64,000 bases of DNA, taken from Mucilaginibacter psychrotolerans. GTDB lineage: Bacteria; Bacteroidota; Bacteroidia; Sphingobacteriales; Sphingobacteriaceae. The stretch spans positions 1 through 64,000 of the forward strand of contig NZ_SOZE01000025.1 in assembly GCF_004519315.1 (NCBI RefSeq), written 5' to 3'. This document shows positions 40,722 to 51,900 of the stretch, piece by piece. Position 1 is the first letter of the stretch. The number at the start of each line of letters is the position of its first letter. The notes below the pieces were generated by a model that ran no database searches, had not been told where the DNA came from, and saw only the letters and a list, made by a program, of their open reading frames with translations. The translations under genes were made by a program, and so were the position numbers.

Positions 40722-42476
40722 TTACAAATTCTTCCCCAATTTCTCCAAAATATCCTGCGGCACCTTCTCCAGATCCAAAACCAAAAACCCATCCAGGCAA
40801 TCGGAGAATTTAGGGTCGATGTTGAAGCTGATGATTTTGGCGTTGAGCTGAATATACTGGCGAAGCAATACTGGCACTTTCATGTTATGTGTTTCCACTT
40901 CGGATATTAGGTTATCCAGCCCTTTAAAGCTGTCGCCGGTGCTCATCAGCAGGTCGGTATCAATATTCTCGAAGTTTACCTTGAATTTTTTGCGTGGCTT
41001 TACATATTGCGCCAGTTCATGGTCGAAATGGTTACGGTTGATGTAATCTACGATAAGCGATTTGGAGAACTGCGAGAACGAATTGCTGATGCTTACCGGG
41101 CCTATCAAATAGCGGTAGCGTGGGTTATCTAATAGGTATTTAAGGATACCTTTCCACAGCAGGAACAGCGGAAGTGGTTTTTGCTGATATTCCTTGCGTA
41201 TCCAAGAGCGGCCAAGTTCAAGGCTTTTCTTAAGCACCGGGCTGAATTGTTCTTTTATTTTAAACATTTCATTGATGTAGAAGCCTTTTTTACCTACGCT
41301 GTAGAATATTTCGTCGCCAAGACCAATGCGGTAAGCGCCTACGATCATTTTGGCTTCCATATCCCATATAAACAGGTGGTGATAGTAAATGTCGTACTCG
41401 TCAAGGTCTGTAGCTTTGTTTGTGCCCTCACCCACCTCGCGGAAGGTAATCTCGCGCAGGCGGCCAATTTCGCGTATGGTGCAGGGTATTTCTGAAGTTG
41501 GCGTTATAAATACCTCGTAGTTTTTCTCTGTCCATACCTTATAGTGTTCGCGCAGGGGGGCAATTTCGGCTTCTAATTTGTCGGCCGCAATTTCGGGTAC
41601 GATGGCTTCGGGCAGGCGTTTTATCTTGAACAGGTTACGCGGGTTGAAGATTTTTTTCTCCTCATCAAGCCCTGCACCCAGGGCATAAGTTTTTGCCCGC
41701 AGGTAGTTCAATACTTTAGCACCGTTGTTATTATCGGGGATATCGGTTATTTTAATGGGTTTGCCAATACGCAGCTTTATAGTATGCCCCTGTTTATTGA
41801 ATAGTTCTGATGGCAGCTTAGCGGTACGCAGTGCCGGGTGTATTAAACTGAGCAGGTTGAATAGCAAGCCATTATTCCCATGGAAATAGATGGGCACTAC
41901 AGGTACCTTAGATTTGGCGATGATTTTGCCCACCACAGGGTGCCAAAGCCTGTCGGTAACCTCTTTTTTCTCCATTTTAAAGGTAGATACCTCGCCCGCA
42001 GGGAAAATACCTATCGGTGTACCGTTGGCCAGTAGTTCCAACGTGGTTTTAAGACCACTAATGCTGGAGGAGTGCTCCACGTTTTCGAAAGGGTTCACGG
42101 CAACAAAGTAATCGGCCAGGTTGGGTATCTTTTTCAGCAGGAAGTTGGCCATCAGCTTGGCATCGGGCCGTACCATACAAAGTATCTTTAGCAGCACCAT
42201 ACCTTCTATGCCGCCGTAGGGGTGGTTGGCAATGGCGATGAAAGCACCATCCTTAGGTATGTTTTTTAGTTCGCGCTCGTCAAAGTCTATCTCAATGCCG
42301 CAGCCTTTTAAAATAGCGTCTACAAATTCGGGGCCTTGTTTGGGCTGGGCCTGGGCAAACAGATCGTTCACCTGGTTAATTTTCATCAGTTCCATCAGCA
42401 GGGAGGCCAAGCCGGGCATCTTTAGTTTGTCCAGTTTAGTTGCTTTGGCAAATTCCTCGGTGGTTATAACTTTCAT
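40722..42476 (-). CDS. Bifunctional acyltransferase, OlsF-like aminolipid synthase
   Basis: 584 residues in two parts. Residues about 1-290 are a PlsC-like acyltransferase with AIANHPYGGIEGM (about 82-94; H-x5-E) and GIFPAGEVSTF (about 159). Residues about 315-584 are GNAT/OlsB-like: IREIGRLREITFREVGEGT (about 341) and the central WDMEAKMIVGAYRIGLGDEI. This order matches OlsF of Serratia and Flavobacterium, described as making the N-acyl and O-acyl bonds of ornithine lipid. Ornithine, glycine or serine lipid are all possible products. It would act at the inner membrane. Confidence 0.75.
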   Translation of the reverse strand: MKVITTEEFAKATKLDKLKMPGLASLLMELMKINQVNDLFAQAQPKQGPEFVDAILKGCGIEIDFDERELKNIPKDGAFIAIANHPYGGIEGMVLLKILCMVRPDAKLMANFLLKKIPNLADYFVAVNPFENVEHSSSISGLKTTLELLANGTPIGIFPAGEVSTFKMEKKEVTDRLWHPVVGKIIAKSKVPVVPIYFHGNNGLLFNLLSLIHPALRTAKLPSELFNKQGHTIKLRIGKPIKITDIPDNNNGAKVLNYLRAKTYALGAGLDEEKKIFNPRNLFKIKRLPEAIVPEIAADKLEAEIAPLREHYKVWTEKNYEVFITPTSEIPCTIREIGRLREITFREVGEGTNKATDLDEYDIYYHHLFIWDMEAKMIVGAYRIGLGDEIFYSVGKKGFYINEMFKIKEQFSPVLKKSLELGRSWIRKEYQQKPLPLFLLWKGILKYLLDNPRYRYLIGPVSISNSFSQFSKSLIVDYINRNHFDHELAQYVKPRKKFKVNFENIDTDLLMSTGDSFKGLDNLISEVETHNMKVPVLLRQYIQLNAKIISFNIDPKFSDCLDGFLVLDLEKVPQDILEKLGKNL

Positions 42477-42536
42477 CCTCGTTTAGCGGATTAAATGGTT
42501 GTAAAATTATTACTTTAACGCTTGCAATTGTATGAT

Positions 42537-43376
42537 ATGAAAGCGCAGCTTAAAAACTATCTGTCCCTCACCAAAAAAGAATGGAACGGTATGCTTGTGC
42601 TGGTTATTTTGATAATTGTGGTTTTAGCTGCGCCCTACGTTTATCAATGGTGTCACAAAGATAGTAGAATTAATAGTAAAGCGTTCTATGAGGCGGCGGC
42701 GCAGCTGAACAAAGCCAACCCAGGGTACCAGGCAGTGGTGGATGCCGGTCGGACCAAAGCATCCAATCTTTCCAAATTCGACCCCAATACCTTGGCAGCT
42801 GCCAAATGGAAAGCGTTGGGAATAAGCGACAAGCAGGTGTCTATCATCCTAAATTATAGGGCAAAAGGTGGGCGGTTTTATAAACCGGAGGATTTGAAAA
42901 AGGTTTATGGCATCACAGATAGTAATTACAAAGCTATTGCTCCCTACATCGATATCAGCGCACGTAAAGAATCGGTATTGGTTATTGAACTCAACACTGC
43001 CGATTCGGCAAGGCTTACGCAGGTAAGCGGCATTGGCCCTGCGTACGCTAAGCGGATTATCTACTACCGCGAACGGTTGGGCGGTTTCGTAAACAAAGAG
43101 CAAGTGAAAGAAGTGTACGGGCTGGATGAGTTAAAATACGCCGAAATGGCCGGGCAGCTAAAGGTTGATGCCCGGCGGATACGCAAGATACCCATCAATG
43201 CCATCAGCTTTGATAAGCTGCGGCTGATGCCTTACCTAAACTATAAACAGGTAAACGCCATCATCGAGTACCGCAAGGAGCACGGCAATTATGCTTCCAT
43301 GGCAGATTTACGCAATATTGCCATTATAGATGAAGGAATTTTGCGTAAAATTGAGCCATATTTAAGCTTTGAATGA
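42537..43376 (+). CDS. Membrane-anchored helix-hairpin-helix protein (ComEA-like)
   Basis: 279 residues from ATG 42537; the frame is open from TTG 42522, but MKAQLKNYLSL is the natural start. One membrane helix (MLVLVILIIVVLAAPYVY, about 20-37) is followed by three helix-hairpin-helix repeats: FDPNTLAAAKWKALGISDKQ (about 82), LNTADSARLTQVSGIGPAYA (about 152), and INAISFDKLRLMPYLNYKQV (about 224). Such repeats bind DNA non-specifically. It may act in DNA uptake or repair at the membrane. Its stop overlaps the apt start by 4 bp. Confidence 0.82.
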   Translation: MKAQLKNYLSLTKKEWNGMLVLVILIIVVLAAPYVYQWCHKDSRINSKAFYEAAAQLNKANPGYQAVVDAGRTKASNLSKFDPNTLAAAKWKALGISDKQVSIILNYRAKGGRFYKPEDLKKVYGITDSNYKAIAPYIDISARKESVLVIELNTADSARLTQVSGIGPAYAKRIIYYRERLGGFVNKEQVKEVYGLDELKYAEMAGQLKVDARRIRKIPINAISFDKLRLMPYLNYKQVNAIIEYRKEHGNYASMADLRNIAIIDEGILRKIEPYLSFE

Positions 43377-43900
43377 TACAGCAACAAATAAAGGATGCTA
43401 TCCGCGATATCCCCGACTTCCCGAAGCCCGGTATAGTATTTAAAGACATTACGCCAATTTTGAAAGACCCCAGCCTGTGCGATAGCATAGTGGATGCCTT
43501 TGTTGCGGGCCTTAAAGATACCCGGGTAGATGCTATTGCCGGTGTGGAAAGCCGCGGGTTTTTATTCGGTTTAACGCTGGCTACCCGCTTAGGTGTGCCC
43601 TTTATACCGGTACGCAAAGCGGGCAAACTGCCTCACACTGTAATGCAAAAAGTTTACGAACTGGAATACGGTACCGCCACCATTGAATTGCATACCGATG
43701 CCTTTAAACCCGGCGACCATATCCTCATCCACGATGACCTTTTGGCCACCGGAGGCACCGTAACCGCAGCCAGTGAACTGATACAGGATATGGGCGGAAA
43801 AGTTGCCGGCTTTACCTTCGTAGTAGGCCTAGGCTTCTTAAATGGCCTCGAAAAAATAAGGCCTATCAGTAATAACGTAATGGTGCTGGCCAGTTACTAA
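43373..43900 (+). CDS. apt: Adenine phosphoribosyltransferase
   Basis: 175 residues, full length. PDFPKPGIVFKDITPIL (about 13-29) and AGVESRGFLFG (about 60-70) are adenine-site motifs; VRKAGKLPHTV follows, and ILIHDDLLATGGT (about 119-131) is the PRPP-binding loop. It converts adenine and PRPP to AMP in purine salvage. Four-base overlap with the upstream helix-hairpin-helix gene. Confidence 0.97.
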   Translation: MIQQQIKDAIRDIPDFPKPGIVFKDITPILKDPSLCDSIVDAFVAGLKDTRVDAIAGVESRGFLFGLTLATRLGVPFIPVRKAGKLPHTVMQKVYELEYGTATIELHTDAFKPGDHILIHDDLLATGGTVTAASELIQDMGGKVAGFTFVVGLGFLNGLEKIRPISNNVMVLASY

Positions 43901-43959
43901 GGTTTTTTTAGATAGAAACCATCTATATTTCACCTTATATTTTAGGGCTCTAAAAGCGG

Positions 43960-44000
43960 CAAAAACCCTCTAATTTTAGTAATTATAGGGTTTTTGCTTT
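43960..44000 (+). terminator. Probable apt terminator
   Basis: GCAAAAACCCT (43960-43970) pairs with AGGGTTTTTGC (43988-43998), 11 bp with a 17-base loop, then TT. It is 60 bp after the apt stop. Confidence 0.65.
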
Positions 44001-44155
44001 ATAAAAAATCCACAAAAATTGATATCCGTTCGCGATACCGCAAATGTGTTATAATTTCAACCAACCAAAATGATGCTCCGCCATATCGAGGCATCATTTT
44101 AAACCAGCCTGATTTAGGCTGCCCATACCATTATAAATATTCGCTGAACAAAAGA

Positions 44156-46618
44156 ATGAAGATTGCTAATCGTTGTATTGCCCTTGCTGTAATTTTCGCA
44201 GCCTGCACCCATGTTGCCGGCGCACAAACCCTGTTGAAAAGGGTGGGCAAAATTACCGGGGTAACTGTAAGTAACCAGGAAGTTGATATTAAAACCGAGA
44301 ATGCCTTCATTAAGCTGGTTGTTTATAGCCCGAACATCGTAAGGGTACGCATGGATAAGCAGCCCCTTGCCGACGATTTTTCATATGCAGTTATCTCCAA
44401 ACCAGTTACGACAAAAGTATCGCTTACGCAAAACGATAGCGAGATAAAGCTCATTACCGATTCGCTTCAGGTAAACATTAAAAAGAACCCTTACGCCATT
44501 ACTTTTAGCACCCTTGCGGGCGAGGTTATAAACCAGGACGAAACCGGCTTAACCACCTCATGGGTGAGCGAGAACGTTACTACCTACAAACACATGCAGG
44601 ATGGCGAGCACTTTATTGGCCTCGGTGAAAAAACCGGCTCATTAGACCGCCGTGGCAATGCTTACACCAACTGGAACAGCGATGTATTTGGCTACTCTAC
44701 CGGGCAGGATCCTTTGTACTCCACCATACCTTTTTATATCGGCGTACACCACAACGTGCAGTACGGTATATTTATGGATAACACCTGGCAGTCTGATTTC
44801 AACTTCGGCGCCAGCAATAACCGCTTTTCGTCTTTTGCGGCTAAGGGGGGGGAGATGAATTATTATTTCATCTATCACTCGCACCTTGCGGATATCATCA
44901 CCTCGTACACTTCGCTTACCGGGCGTATAAAAATGCCGCCGCTGTGGAGTCTCGGCTATCAGCAAAACCGCTACAGCTATTACCCTGATACCGAAGTTTA
45001 CCGCGTTGCTAACACTTTGCGCGAGAAAAAGATACCTGCTGATGGCATCACATTGGATATCCACTACATGGATAAGTATAAGGTATTTACCTGGGATAAA
45101 AGCCGTTTTCCCGATCCACCTGCGCTTACCAAAAAGCTGAAGGACATGGGCTTTAAAGTTACCCTGATAGTAGACCCGGGCGTTAAAGAAGAAAAAGGCT
45201 ACGGCGTGTATGATCGCGGGCTGGCACAGAATATCTTTGCAAAATATCCCGATAGTACAAACTACACCGGGCAGGTTTGGCCGGGCTGGTGCAACTTCCC
45301 CGATTTTACCAACCCTAAGGGGCGCGCGTTTTGGGCAAGCGAATTAAAAACCTATGCGGCAGATGGCGTAAGCGGCATTTGGAACGATATGAACGAATTT
45401 AGCACCTGGGGCCAAAAAGCACCGGATAATATATTCTTTAACTATGAGGGCAAGGGCGCATCGCACCTGCAGGTACATAATGTGTATGGCCTTGAGATGA
45501 TACGCAGCAGTTATGAAGGCTATCGCGCAGCATTGGGCGGCAACAAACGCCTCTTCGTGCTAACCCGTTCAGGTTATGCGGGTTTACAACGCTACGCCGC
45601 CTTGTGGACCGGCGATAATCGCGCTGAAGACAGCCATATGCTTGCCGGCATTCGCCTTATGAACAGCCTGGGCTTAAGCGGCGTACCTTATACAGGTATG
45701 GATGTAGGCGGTTTTACAGGTGGAGCTTCGCCGCAATTGTATGCCCGCTGGATGCAGATTGGTGCATTTAACCCCTACATGCGCAATCACACGCAAATCA
45801 ACACCAAATCATCCGAGCCTTGGGCCTACGGCGAAGAAGTTTTGGAGATAACCCGTAACTACATTAACCTGCGTTATAAATTGCTACCTTACCTGTATTC
45901 ATCATTCTACGAGGCTAAGGAAAATGGCAAGCCGCTGATGCGCTCGCTGGCAATAGATTACACGCACGATGAAAACGTGTACAACGGCACCTACGAAAAC
46001 CAGTATATGTTTGGCCAGGCCTTTTTAGTGCTGCCGTTTGATGGGCAAACCTCTATAGGCAGGGCTTATTTCCCGGCCAGCAAATGGTACGATTTATACA
46101 ATGGCCAGGTACAGCAAGGCAATACTAAATTGAACATTGAATTAGGAATGAGTAAGCTGCCGGTTTACGTAAAAGAAAGCAGCATTATCCCGATGCAATC
46201 GCTGATACAAACTACGGCCGATAAACCTACTGATACCCTGTTCGTACATGTTTACAAAGGTGATATCAACAACAAATTTGTTTATTACGAAGACGATGGC
46301 GAAAGCTACAACTACGAGAACGGTGATTTTTACAAACGCGCCATCACTTATGATGCCGCCAGGAAATCCATCACCTTTGCTAAACCCGAGGGTTCGGCAA
46401 AATCCAAGTTCAACAATATAAAATTGATTTTGCACGGTTTTGGCGCCGGCCCTGTTAAGTTGAATAACAAAACCGCAAAAGCCGGTGATGATTTTAGTGC
46501 GCTAATGGTGCCAATCTCGCGGTTCGATCCTACCGGTTTATCAAACCCGGTAGAGGGCGAGAAAGTTAAAAGTTTGATGCTGAAGAATGTATCTGAGCAA
46601 ATTATAATAAGCTACTAA
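44156..46618 (+). CDS. Exported GH31 alpha-glycosidase
   Basis: 820 residues from ATG 44156 (MKIANRCIALAVIFAACTHV, a signal peptide to about residue 26). An upstream open stretch from 43994 has no coding character and crosses the apt terminator. The GH31 barrel has GIWNDMNEFSTWG (about 410, nucleophile Asp in NDMNE) and WTGDNRAEDSHM (about 485, acid/base). The N-terminal mutarotase-like sandwich and C-terminal beta domains fit an alpha-glucosidase; alpha-xylosidase is also possible. It precedes the DUF6377 regulator and SusCD. Confidence 0.9.
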   Translation: MKIANRCIALAVIFAACTHVAGAQTLLKRVGKITGVTVSNQEVDIKTENAFIKLVVYSPNIVRVRMDKQPLADDFSYAVISKPVTTKVSLTQNDSEIKLITDSLQVNIKKNPYAITFSTLAGEVINQDETGLTTSWVSENVTTYKHMQDGEHFIGLGEKTGSLDRRGNAYTNWNSDVFGYSTGQDPLYSTIPFYIGVHHNVQYGIFMDNTWQSDFNFGASNNRFSSFAAKGGEMNYYFIYHSHLADIITSYTSLTGRIKMPPLWSLGYQQNRYSYYPDTEVYRVANTLREKKIPADGITLDIHYMDKYKVFTWDKSRFPDPPALTKKLKDMGFKVTLIVDPGVKEEKGYGVYDRGLAQNIFAKYPDSTNYTGQVWPGWCNFPDFTNPKGRAFWASELKTYAADGVSGIWNDMNEFSTWGQKAPDNIFFNYEGKGASHLQVHNVYGLEMIRSSYEGYRAALGGNKRLFVLTRSGYAGLQRYAALWTGDNRAEDSHMLAGIRLMNSLGLSGVPYTGMDVGGFTGGASPQLYARWMQIGAFNPYMRNHTQINTKSSEPWAYGEEVLEITRNYINLRYKLLPYLYSSFYEAKENGKPLMRSLAIDYTHDENVYNGTYENQYMFGQAFLVLPFDGQTSIGRAYFPASKWYDLYNGQVQQGNTKLNIELGMSKLPVYVKESSIIPMQSLIQTTADKPTDTLFVHVYKGDINNKFVYYEDDGESYNYENGDFYKRAITYDAARKSITFAKPEGSAKSKFNNIKLILHGFGAGPVKLNNKTAKAGDDFSALMVPISRFDPTGLSNPVEGEKVKSLMLKNVSEQIIISY

Positions 46619-46643
46619 ATATAAACTGATCTTATAAATAGCC

Positions 46644-46674
46644 AGCCCGCAGCGGTAAACGCTGCGGGCTTTTC
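46644..46674 (+). terminator. GH31 gene terminator
   Basis: AGCCCGCAGCG (46644-46654) and CGCTGCGGGCT (46660-46670), an 11-bp stem with a 5-base loop, then TTTT. It lies 25 bp after the GH31 stop. Confidence 0.92.
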
Positions 46675-46861
46675 AGGTTTAGTTCACCCACTTCCTTGCT
46701 TCAAATTATCAAAATCTCATGCCCTGATTGCAGGGCTGTTAGCGAGTCGTTAACAAAAACTAAAATTAGTCATCATTATAGTAAAAACCACCAAATGCGT
46801 CTGTACATGTTCGACGTTTAATTTTTAGTTATTAACTTTAATCCCGTCTCAATGCCAATTT

Positions 46862-48475
46862 ATGAGGATATTTTTACTGTTTTTCTTCTCGTTGCTTTTT
46901 TCTGTTCCGGCGTTTTCGGCAGATAATGACGCGCTGCTGAACCAGCTTAAAACCGAGATAACCAAAAAAGACACTTATGAAAGTGCCAAGCAAGCTCGTA
47001 TCCGTCAGTTGATGCAAAGGAGATCGCAGATTTCGCCAACTAATTATGCCCTGCAGTACGATCTTTGCCTTAAATTGTACGATGAGTACAAATCTTACCA
47101 GTACGATTCGGCCTATGTATATGTAAATAAGCTAAAGGACCTTAGCGTGAGCATGAACGATATGTCGCGCGCGTATTATAGCCGCATAAAGCTGGGTTTT
47201 ATTTTGCTCTCCTCGGGCATGTTTAAAGAAACCTTCGACTGTATGAGCCACGTGAACCCAAAATTGCTTAACGATAGCATGAAGGTGGAGTACTATTTTA
47301 TTATGTACCGCTGCAACAGCGATCTGGCAAAATACAATAGCGATAAATACTTCTCGCCCGATTACCTGGCCGCGAGCAACGCTTATATCGATTCGGCCAT
47401 AGCGCTGAGCAAGCAAGGATCGGTAGATAGGATTTATTACTCTGGCCTTCGGCATGTTGGCTCTAACGATAACTACAGTGGATCGCAGGAATTGAGCAAA
47501 CTGGTTGGGCCCGGCGTACCTATATCCATGCACCTTCGTGCCATGATAACCTGCTCGCTGGGGCAAAGCTACATCAACTCCAACCGGCGCGATGAGGGTA
47601 TAGCATTCCTGATACAATCTGCCATTGCCGATATCAGGTCCTCTACCAAGGAAACGGTTGCCCTTTTTACGCTTGCAGAGCAGCTTTATAAAGTAGGGAA
47701 CGTAAAAGATGCCTATAGTTTTGTACAGTTGGCCAAAGTCGATGCAGATTTTTACGGTGCTCGCCAGCGCAAAATACAAATAGGTGCCATATTGCCCCTT
47801 GTAGCCGCCGAGGAGCTTAACCACAGCGAAAGCGAAAAAGATAGGATAATGATGTTCTTGCTGGCCATAACCGCCCTGGCATCACTTGTAATATTGTTTT
47901 TGGTGATGATTTATAAGCAATTGGCCAAACTGAGGCACAAGGAGCGGATCATCGAGGATAAGAATGTGCTGCTTAAGCAGGTAAATTATAAACTGATAGA
48001 AGACGCGCACATCAAGGAAGAATATATCGGGCAGTTTTTTAAGATCATATCAGGGTATATACTCAAACTTGAAAAGTTGAAGATGTCGGTTGATACCAAG
48101 CTATCTATCAAAAAGTATGATGATATCAGGATGATAATCAATAATATCAATATAAAGAAAGAGCGGGAGGTGCTTTACCATAGTTTCGATCACATCTTTT
48201 TGAAGATATTCCCCAATTTTATTGCCGTGTTCAATTCGCAATTCGACGAGAAAGACCAGATTTGGCCCCAGGAACACGAGGTGCTCAATACCGACCTTAG
48301 AATATTTGCCCTCATCAGGATGGGCATAAATGATAATGAAACCATTGCCAAGATACTGGAGTATTCTGTAAACACCATTTATGTGTACAAGATGCGCATC
48401 AAAGCAAAGTCTAAAAACCCCGAGCAATTCGAGCACCGTATAATGGATATAAAAGCGGTTGATTCTGTTGAATAG
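46862..48475 (+). CDS. DUF6377 transmembrane regulator with C-terminal HTH
   Basis: 537 residues. A signal peptide (to about residue 20) leads to a helical periplasmic sensor of about 310 residues, one membrane helix (IMMFLLAITALASLVILFLV, about 328-347), a coiled coil (about 350-400) and a C-terminal helix-turn-helix of LuxR-like pattern (MGINDNETIAKILEYSVNTI, about 488-507, then YVYKMRIKAKS). This is the DUF6377 build often placed next to susC/susD genes, so it probably senses a periplasmic glycan or transporter state and controls the genes downstream. Confidence 0.8.
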   Translation: MRIFLLFFFSLLFSVPAFSADNDALLNQLKTEITKKDTYESAKQARIRQLMQRRSQISPTNYALQYDLCLKLYDEYKSYQYDSAYVYVNKLKDLSVSMNDMSRAYYSRIKLGFILLSSGMFKETFDCMSHVNPKLLNDSMKVEYYFIMYRCNSDLAKYNSDKYFSPDYLAASNAYIDSAIALSKQGSVDRIYYSGLRHVGSNDNYSGSQELSKLVGPGVPISMHLRAMITCSLGQSYINSNRRDEGIAFLIQSAIADIRSSTKETVALFTLAEQLYKVGNVKDAYSFVQLAKVDADFYGARQRKIQIGAILPLVAAEELNHSESEKDRIMMFLLAITALASLVILFLVMIYKQLAKLRHKERIIEDKNVLLKQVNYKLIEDAHIKEEYIGQFFKIISGYILKLEKLKMSVDTKLSIKKYDDIRMIINNINIKKEREVLYHSFDHIFLKIFPNFIAVFNSQFDEKDQIWPQEHEVLNTDLRIFALIRMGINDNETIAKILEYSVNTIYVYKMRIKAKSKNPEQFEHRIMDIKAVDSVE

Positions 48476-48581
48476 ATAAAAGAGCAGCAGTGGGCTTTTT
48501 TGATATTTTAAAAACTATTTGAGGTACTATTTTAACAATCCGAGCTTTAAAAACACTAAAAAACGCTTATATTTTTAGTGG

Positions 48582-48589
48582 TAATTTTG
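48582..48589 (+). promoter_or_regulatory. Possible -7 box upstream of susC
   Basis: TAATTTTG fits TAnnTTTG. A second, weaker box, CATCTTTG, is at 48685-48692. The 452-bp gap between the regulator and susC holds no gene I can see, so the leader would be 230-330 bp long. Confidence 0.35.
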
Positions 48590-48927
48590 TAATTAAATGT
48601 TTGATTTTTAAGTACTTAATAATAAATAAACCTATATTTTTTTAGAAATGCTTCAAATGTGTAGGGATTGAGGCGTAAGACACACATCTTTGTATTGATG
48701 TAAAACTCTTTAAGAAGTTAACCGCTCAAAAGAGATACGACACAAGGCAGCTTTTAGGATTGCCGTTACCAATTATTAAACGTTTTAAGTTTTTTTTTGA
48801 ATCCCCGTGTGTAAGCACGTTTTTGTTTGGAATCGGTCCTGCAGGCTTTCTGTGCGGCTGGTTAATAATCAATAGTGAACCATGTACAAGAACTTTTATA
48901 TAACCAATTTTAATTAAACCACAAACT

Positions 48928-51900
48928 ATGCAATTTAAACACTTACTCACATTATGTTTTTTTGCTTTAACCTGCTTCTTTATTCAGCCCGCACTGGCTC
49001 AGAATAAAGTAATTACAGGTAAAGTAACCGACAAAAAAGACGGTTCGCCCCAGATAGGCGTTTCCGTGAGTGCTGGCAATGGTATCGGCACCCAAACCAA
49101 CGTCGACGGTACCTTCAGGTTATCCGTTCCGGCAAACACTACCTCCCTTACTTTCAACTACATCGGTTACCAATCGCAAACCGTTAACCTTGATGGCAAA
49201 TCTTTCATCGCAGTTGCGTTGGAATCTACCAGCAAAGCGCTTAACGAAGTTGTTGTAATTGGTTACGGTAGTACCCGCGTTAAAGATGCAACCGGTTCGG
49301 TAGCATCTTTAAGCCCTAAAGACTTCAACAAAGGCGTTATCGCAACGCCAGAGCAGTTATTACAGGGCCGTATCGCTGGTGTACAGGTAACTCCATCAAG
49401 CGGCGAGCCTGGTGCAGGCGCTACGATCAACATCCGTGGTGCAAGCTCTATCCGTTCTGGTACAAGCCCATTATATGTAGTGGATGGTGTGCCTTTGGAT
49501 AACGGCGGTACCTCGGGCGGTTTTGATAGCGGCGCGGGTGGTGCTTCGGCACGTAACCCATTGGCGTTTATCAACCCTAATGATATCGAAAACATCTCTG
49601 TATTGAAAGATGCGTCTGCATCGGCTATCTACGGTTCACGTGGTGCCAACGGCGTTGTATTGATCACAACCAAAAAAGGCCGTAAAGGTGCTGGTTTGCA
49701 ATTTGGTGCCAGCACAAGCGTTGCAAATGCTGCCAAAACTTACGATCTGCTTGGCCGCGAAGATTTCCTTAAAGCAGTTGCAAGCGTAGGTGCTGATGCT
49801 GCTGCGGTTGATTACGGCGGCAATACCGATTGGCAGAAAGAAATTTTGAGGACTGCCGTTTCTCAAAACTATAACCTTTCTTTCGGTGGCGCAAGCAACA
49901 CCGGTAGCTACCGTGCCTCTACCAACTACGATAACCAAGAGGGTATCGTTAAAAACACCAATCTTAAGCGTTTCAACGCACGTTTAAACGCTTCTCAATC
50001 GTTCTTTGGCGAAAGGTTGAAATTCGATTTGCAATCTTTGTACTCTAACGTTAAAGACAGGTTTGCTCCGGTAACCAACAACGCCGGTTTCAACGGTAGC
50101 TTAATTGGTGCTGCACTGCAAACTAACCCTACTATTCCGGTTTACGATGCACAAGGCAGGTATTTCAATTTAAATGGTTACTCTGCCAGCGGTATCCCTA
50201 ATGGTAACAGCTTCCGTAACCCGGTTTCGTTGTTGAACCAGATAGATGATACAGATAACATCAACCGTTACCTGAACAACTTAACCATGACCATCAGGCT
50301 GATTGAAGGCTTGTCTTACAAAGGCAACATCGGTATTGATAGGGCCAACTCGTTAAGGCAAACTTATTACGATCCAACAATCGTTGGTTTCACCGATAAC
50401 TCGGGCATCAGGGATTTCACTGTTCCCTCTGCAACAGGTAACGGCCGTGGTATATTGCAGCACAACGAGTTAAGGAGCACCACTACAGAACATACTTTAA
50501 ATTACGATAAAAAACTAACCCCTAACAGCACTATTACAGCATTGGTAGGTTATTCCTATGCTACATATAAAAACTTTTATCGTTACGATATTGGTTGGGG
50601 TGCTGCAAATTCAAAAGACTTTCTTAAAAACTACAGTAGTTTCGCTAACCATTTAGCATATCCTATCGGCGATAGTAGCAGCTACAAACTGCAATCGTAC
50701 TTTGCGCGTGTTAACTACTCTTACAAAGACAAATACATCATCACTGGTACAGTAAGGAGAGACGGTTCATCTCGTTTTGGTGCTAACCACCAATACGCTA
50801 CTTTCCCGGCCGTTGCAGCTAAATGGCGTATCAGCAGCGAAAGCTGGGCTCCAAAAAGCATCTTCGATGATTTGAGCCTTCGCTTAAACTATGGTCAAAC
50901 AGGTAACCAGGATTACCCTTCTTACGCTTCGTTGAAACTGAAGCAGCTTAACTACTACGGTACTTCAAGCTCTCCTTTGAACGCTGCCAATCCAGATCTA
51001 AAATGGGAAACCCAAACCGCTTATGGTGCAGGTATCGATTTTACCGTGCTGAGAGGTCGTTTATCTGGTACTGTTGAGTACTTCAACAAATCGCAAAAAG
51101 ACCTGCTGTTCTTACAAGATTTGGCTCAACCAGCTGCCGATACAAGGTACTGGGTTAACTTGCCTGGTAACGTAAGGAACACAGGTGTGGAAGTAGGCTT
51201 AAAATTTGCTGCTGTTACAAATTCAACCGCAAAAGGCTTTACCTGGGATATCGACTACAACATGACTTTCGTGAAGAACCGTGTTGAGAACTTCGGTAAC
51301 CGTAACGTAATCACCGGTAACATTGATGGCCAAGGCTTATCTGGTGCATACGCACAGTTTATAGGCGACGGCTATCCGCTGTACACTTTCAATGTGTCAC
51401 AATACAATGGCTTGGATGCAAACGGTTTCGGTATCTATCCTAACGGTATCGATGCTGCAACTCCACACGGCAGCCCGCTTCCCACCTTCCTTGCCGGTAT
51501 TAACAACAGTTTTACTTACGGAAACTGGAACGCCAGCTTCTTCGTAAATGGATCAACCGGTTTTTATATCTATAACAACACAGCAAACGCTTTCTTCTAC
51601 AAAGGCAATCTGGTAAGCGGTCGTAACGTAACTAAAGAAATTGCTGCTACTAACGAGAACGCACTTAACTCTGGCGAGGTATCAAGCCGTTTTGTTGAGA
51701 AAGGTGATTTCTTAAGATTATCAAATGCGGTTATCGGTTACACCTTCCCTGTTAAAAATGGTGCTTTCAAATCGCTGCGTGTATCGTTAACTGGTCAAAA
51801 CCTTTTATTGATTACTGGTTACAGCGGTCTTGATCCGGAAATTAATACCAACAAAGAAAGAAACGGCGTGCCATCACGCGGTATAGATTATACTTCTTAC

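Noticed and set aside
43994..44155. 54-codon N-terminal extension of the GH31 frame
   Set aside because: It overlaps the apt terminator and precedes a perfect signal peptide starting at ATG 44156.
47132..47824. 230-residue minus-strand frame inside the DUF6377 gene
   Set aside because: It is fully antisense to a well-supported gene and resembles no known protein.
48805..48826. CGTG-TGTAAG-CACG hairpin with T run as a terminator
   Set aside because: A 4-bp stem is too weak to call; mentioned only as part of the susC leader.
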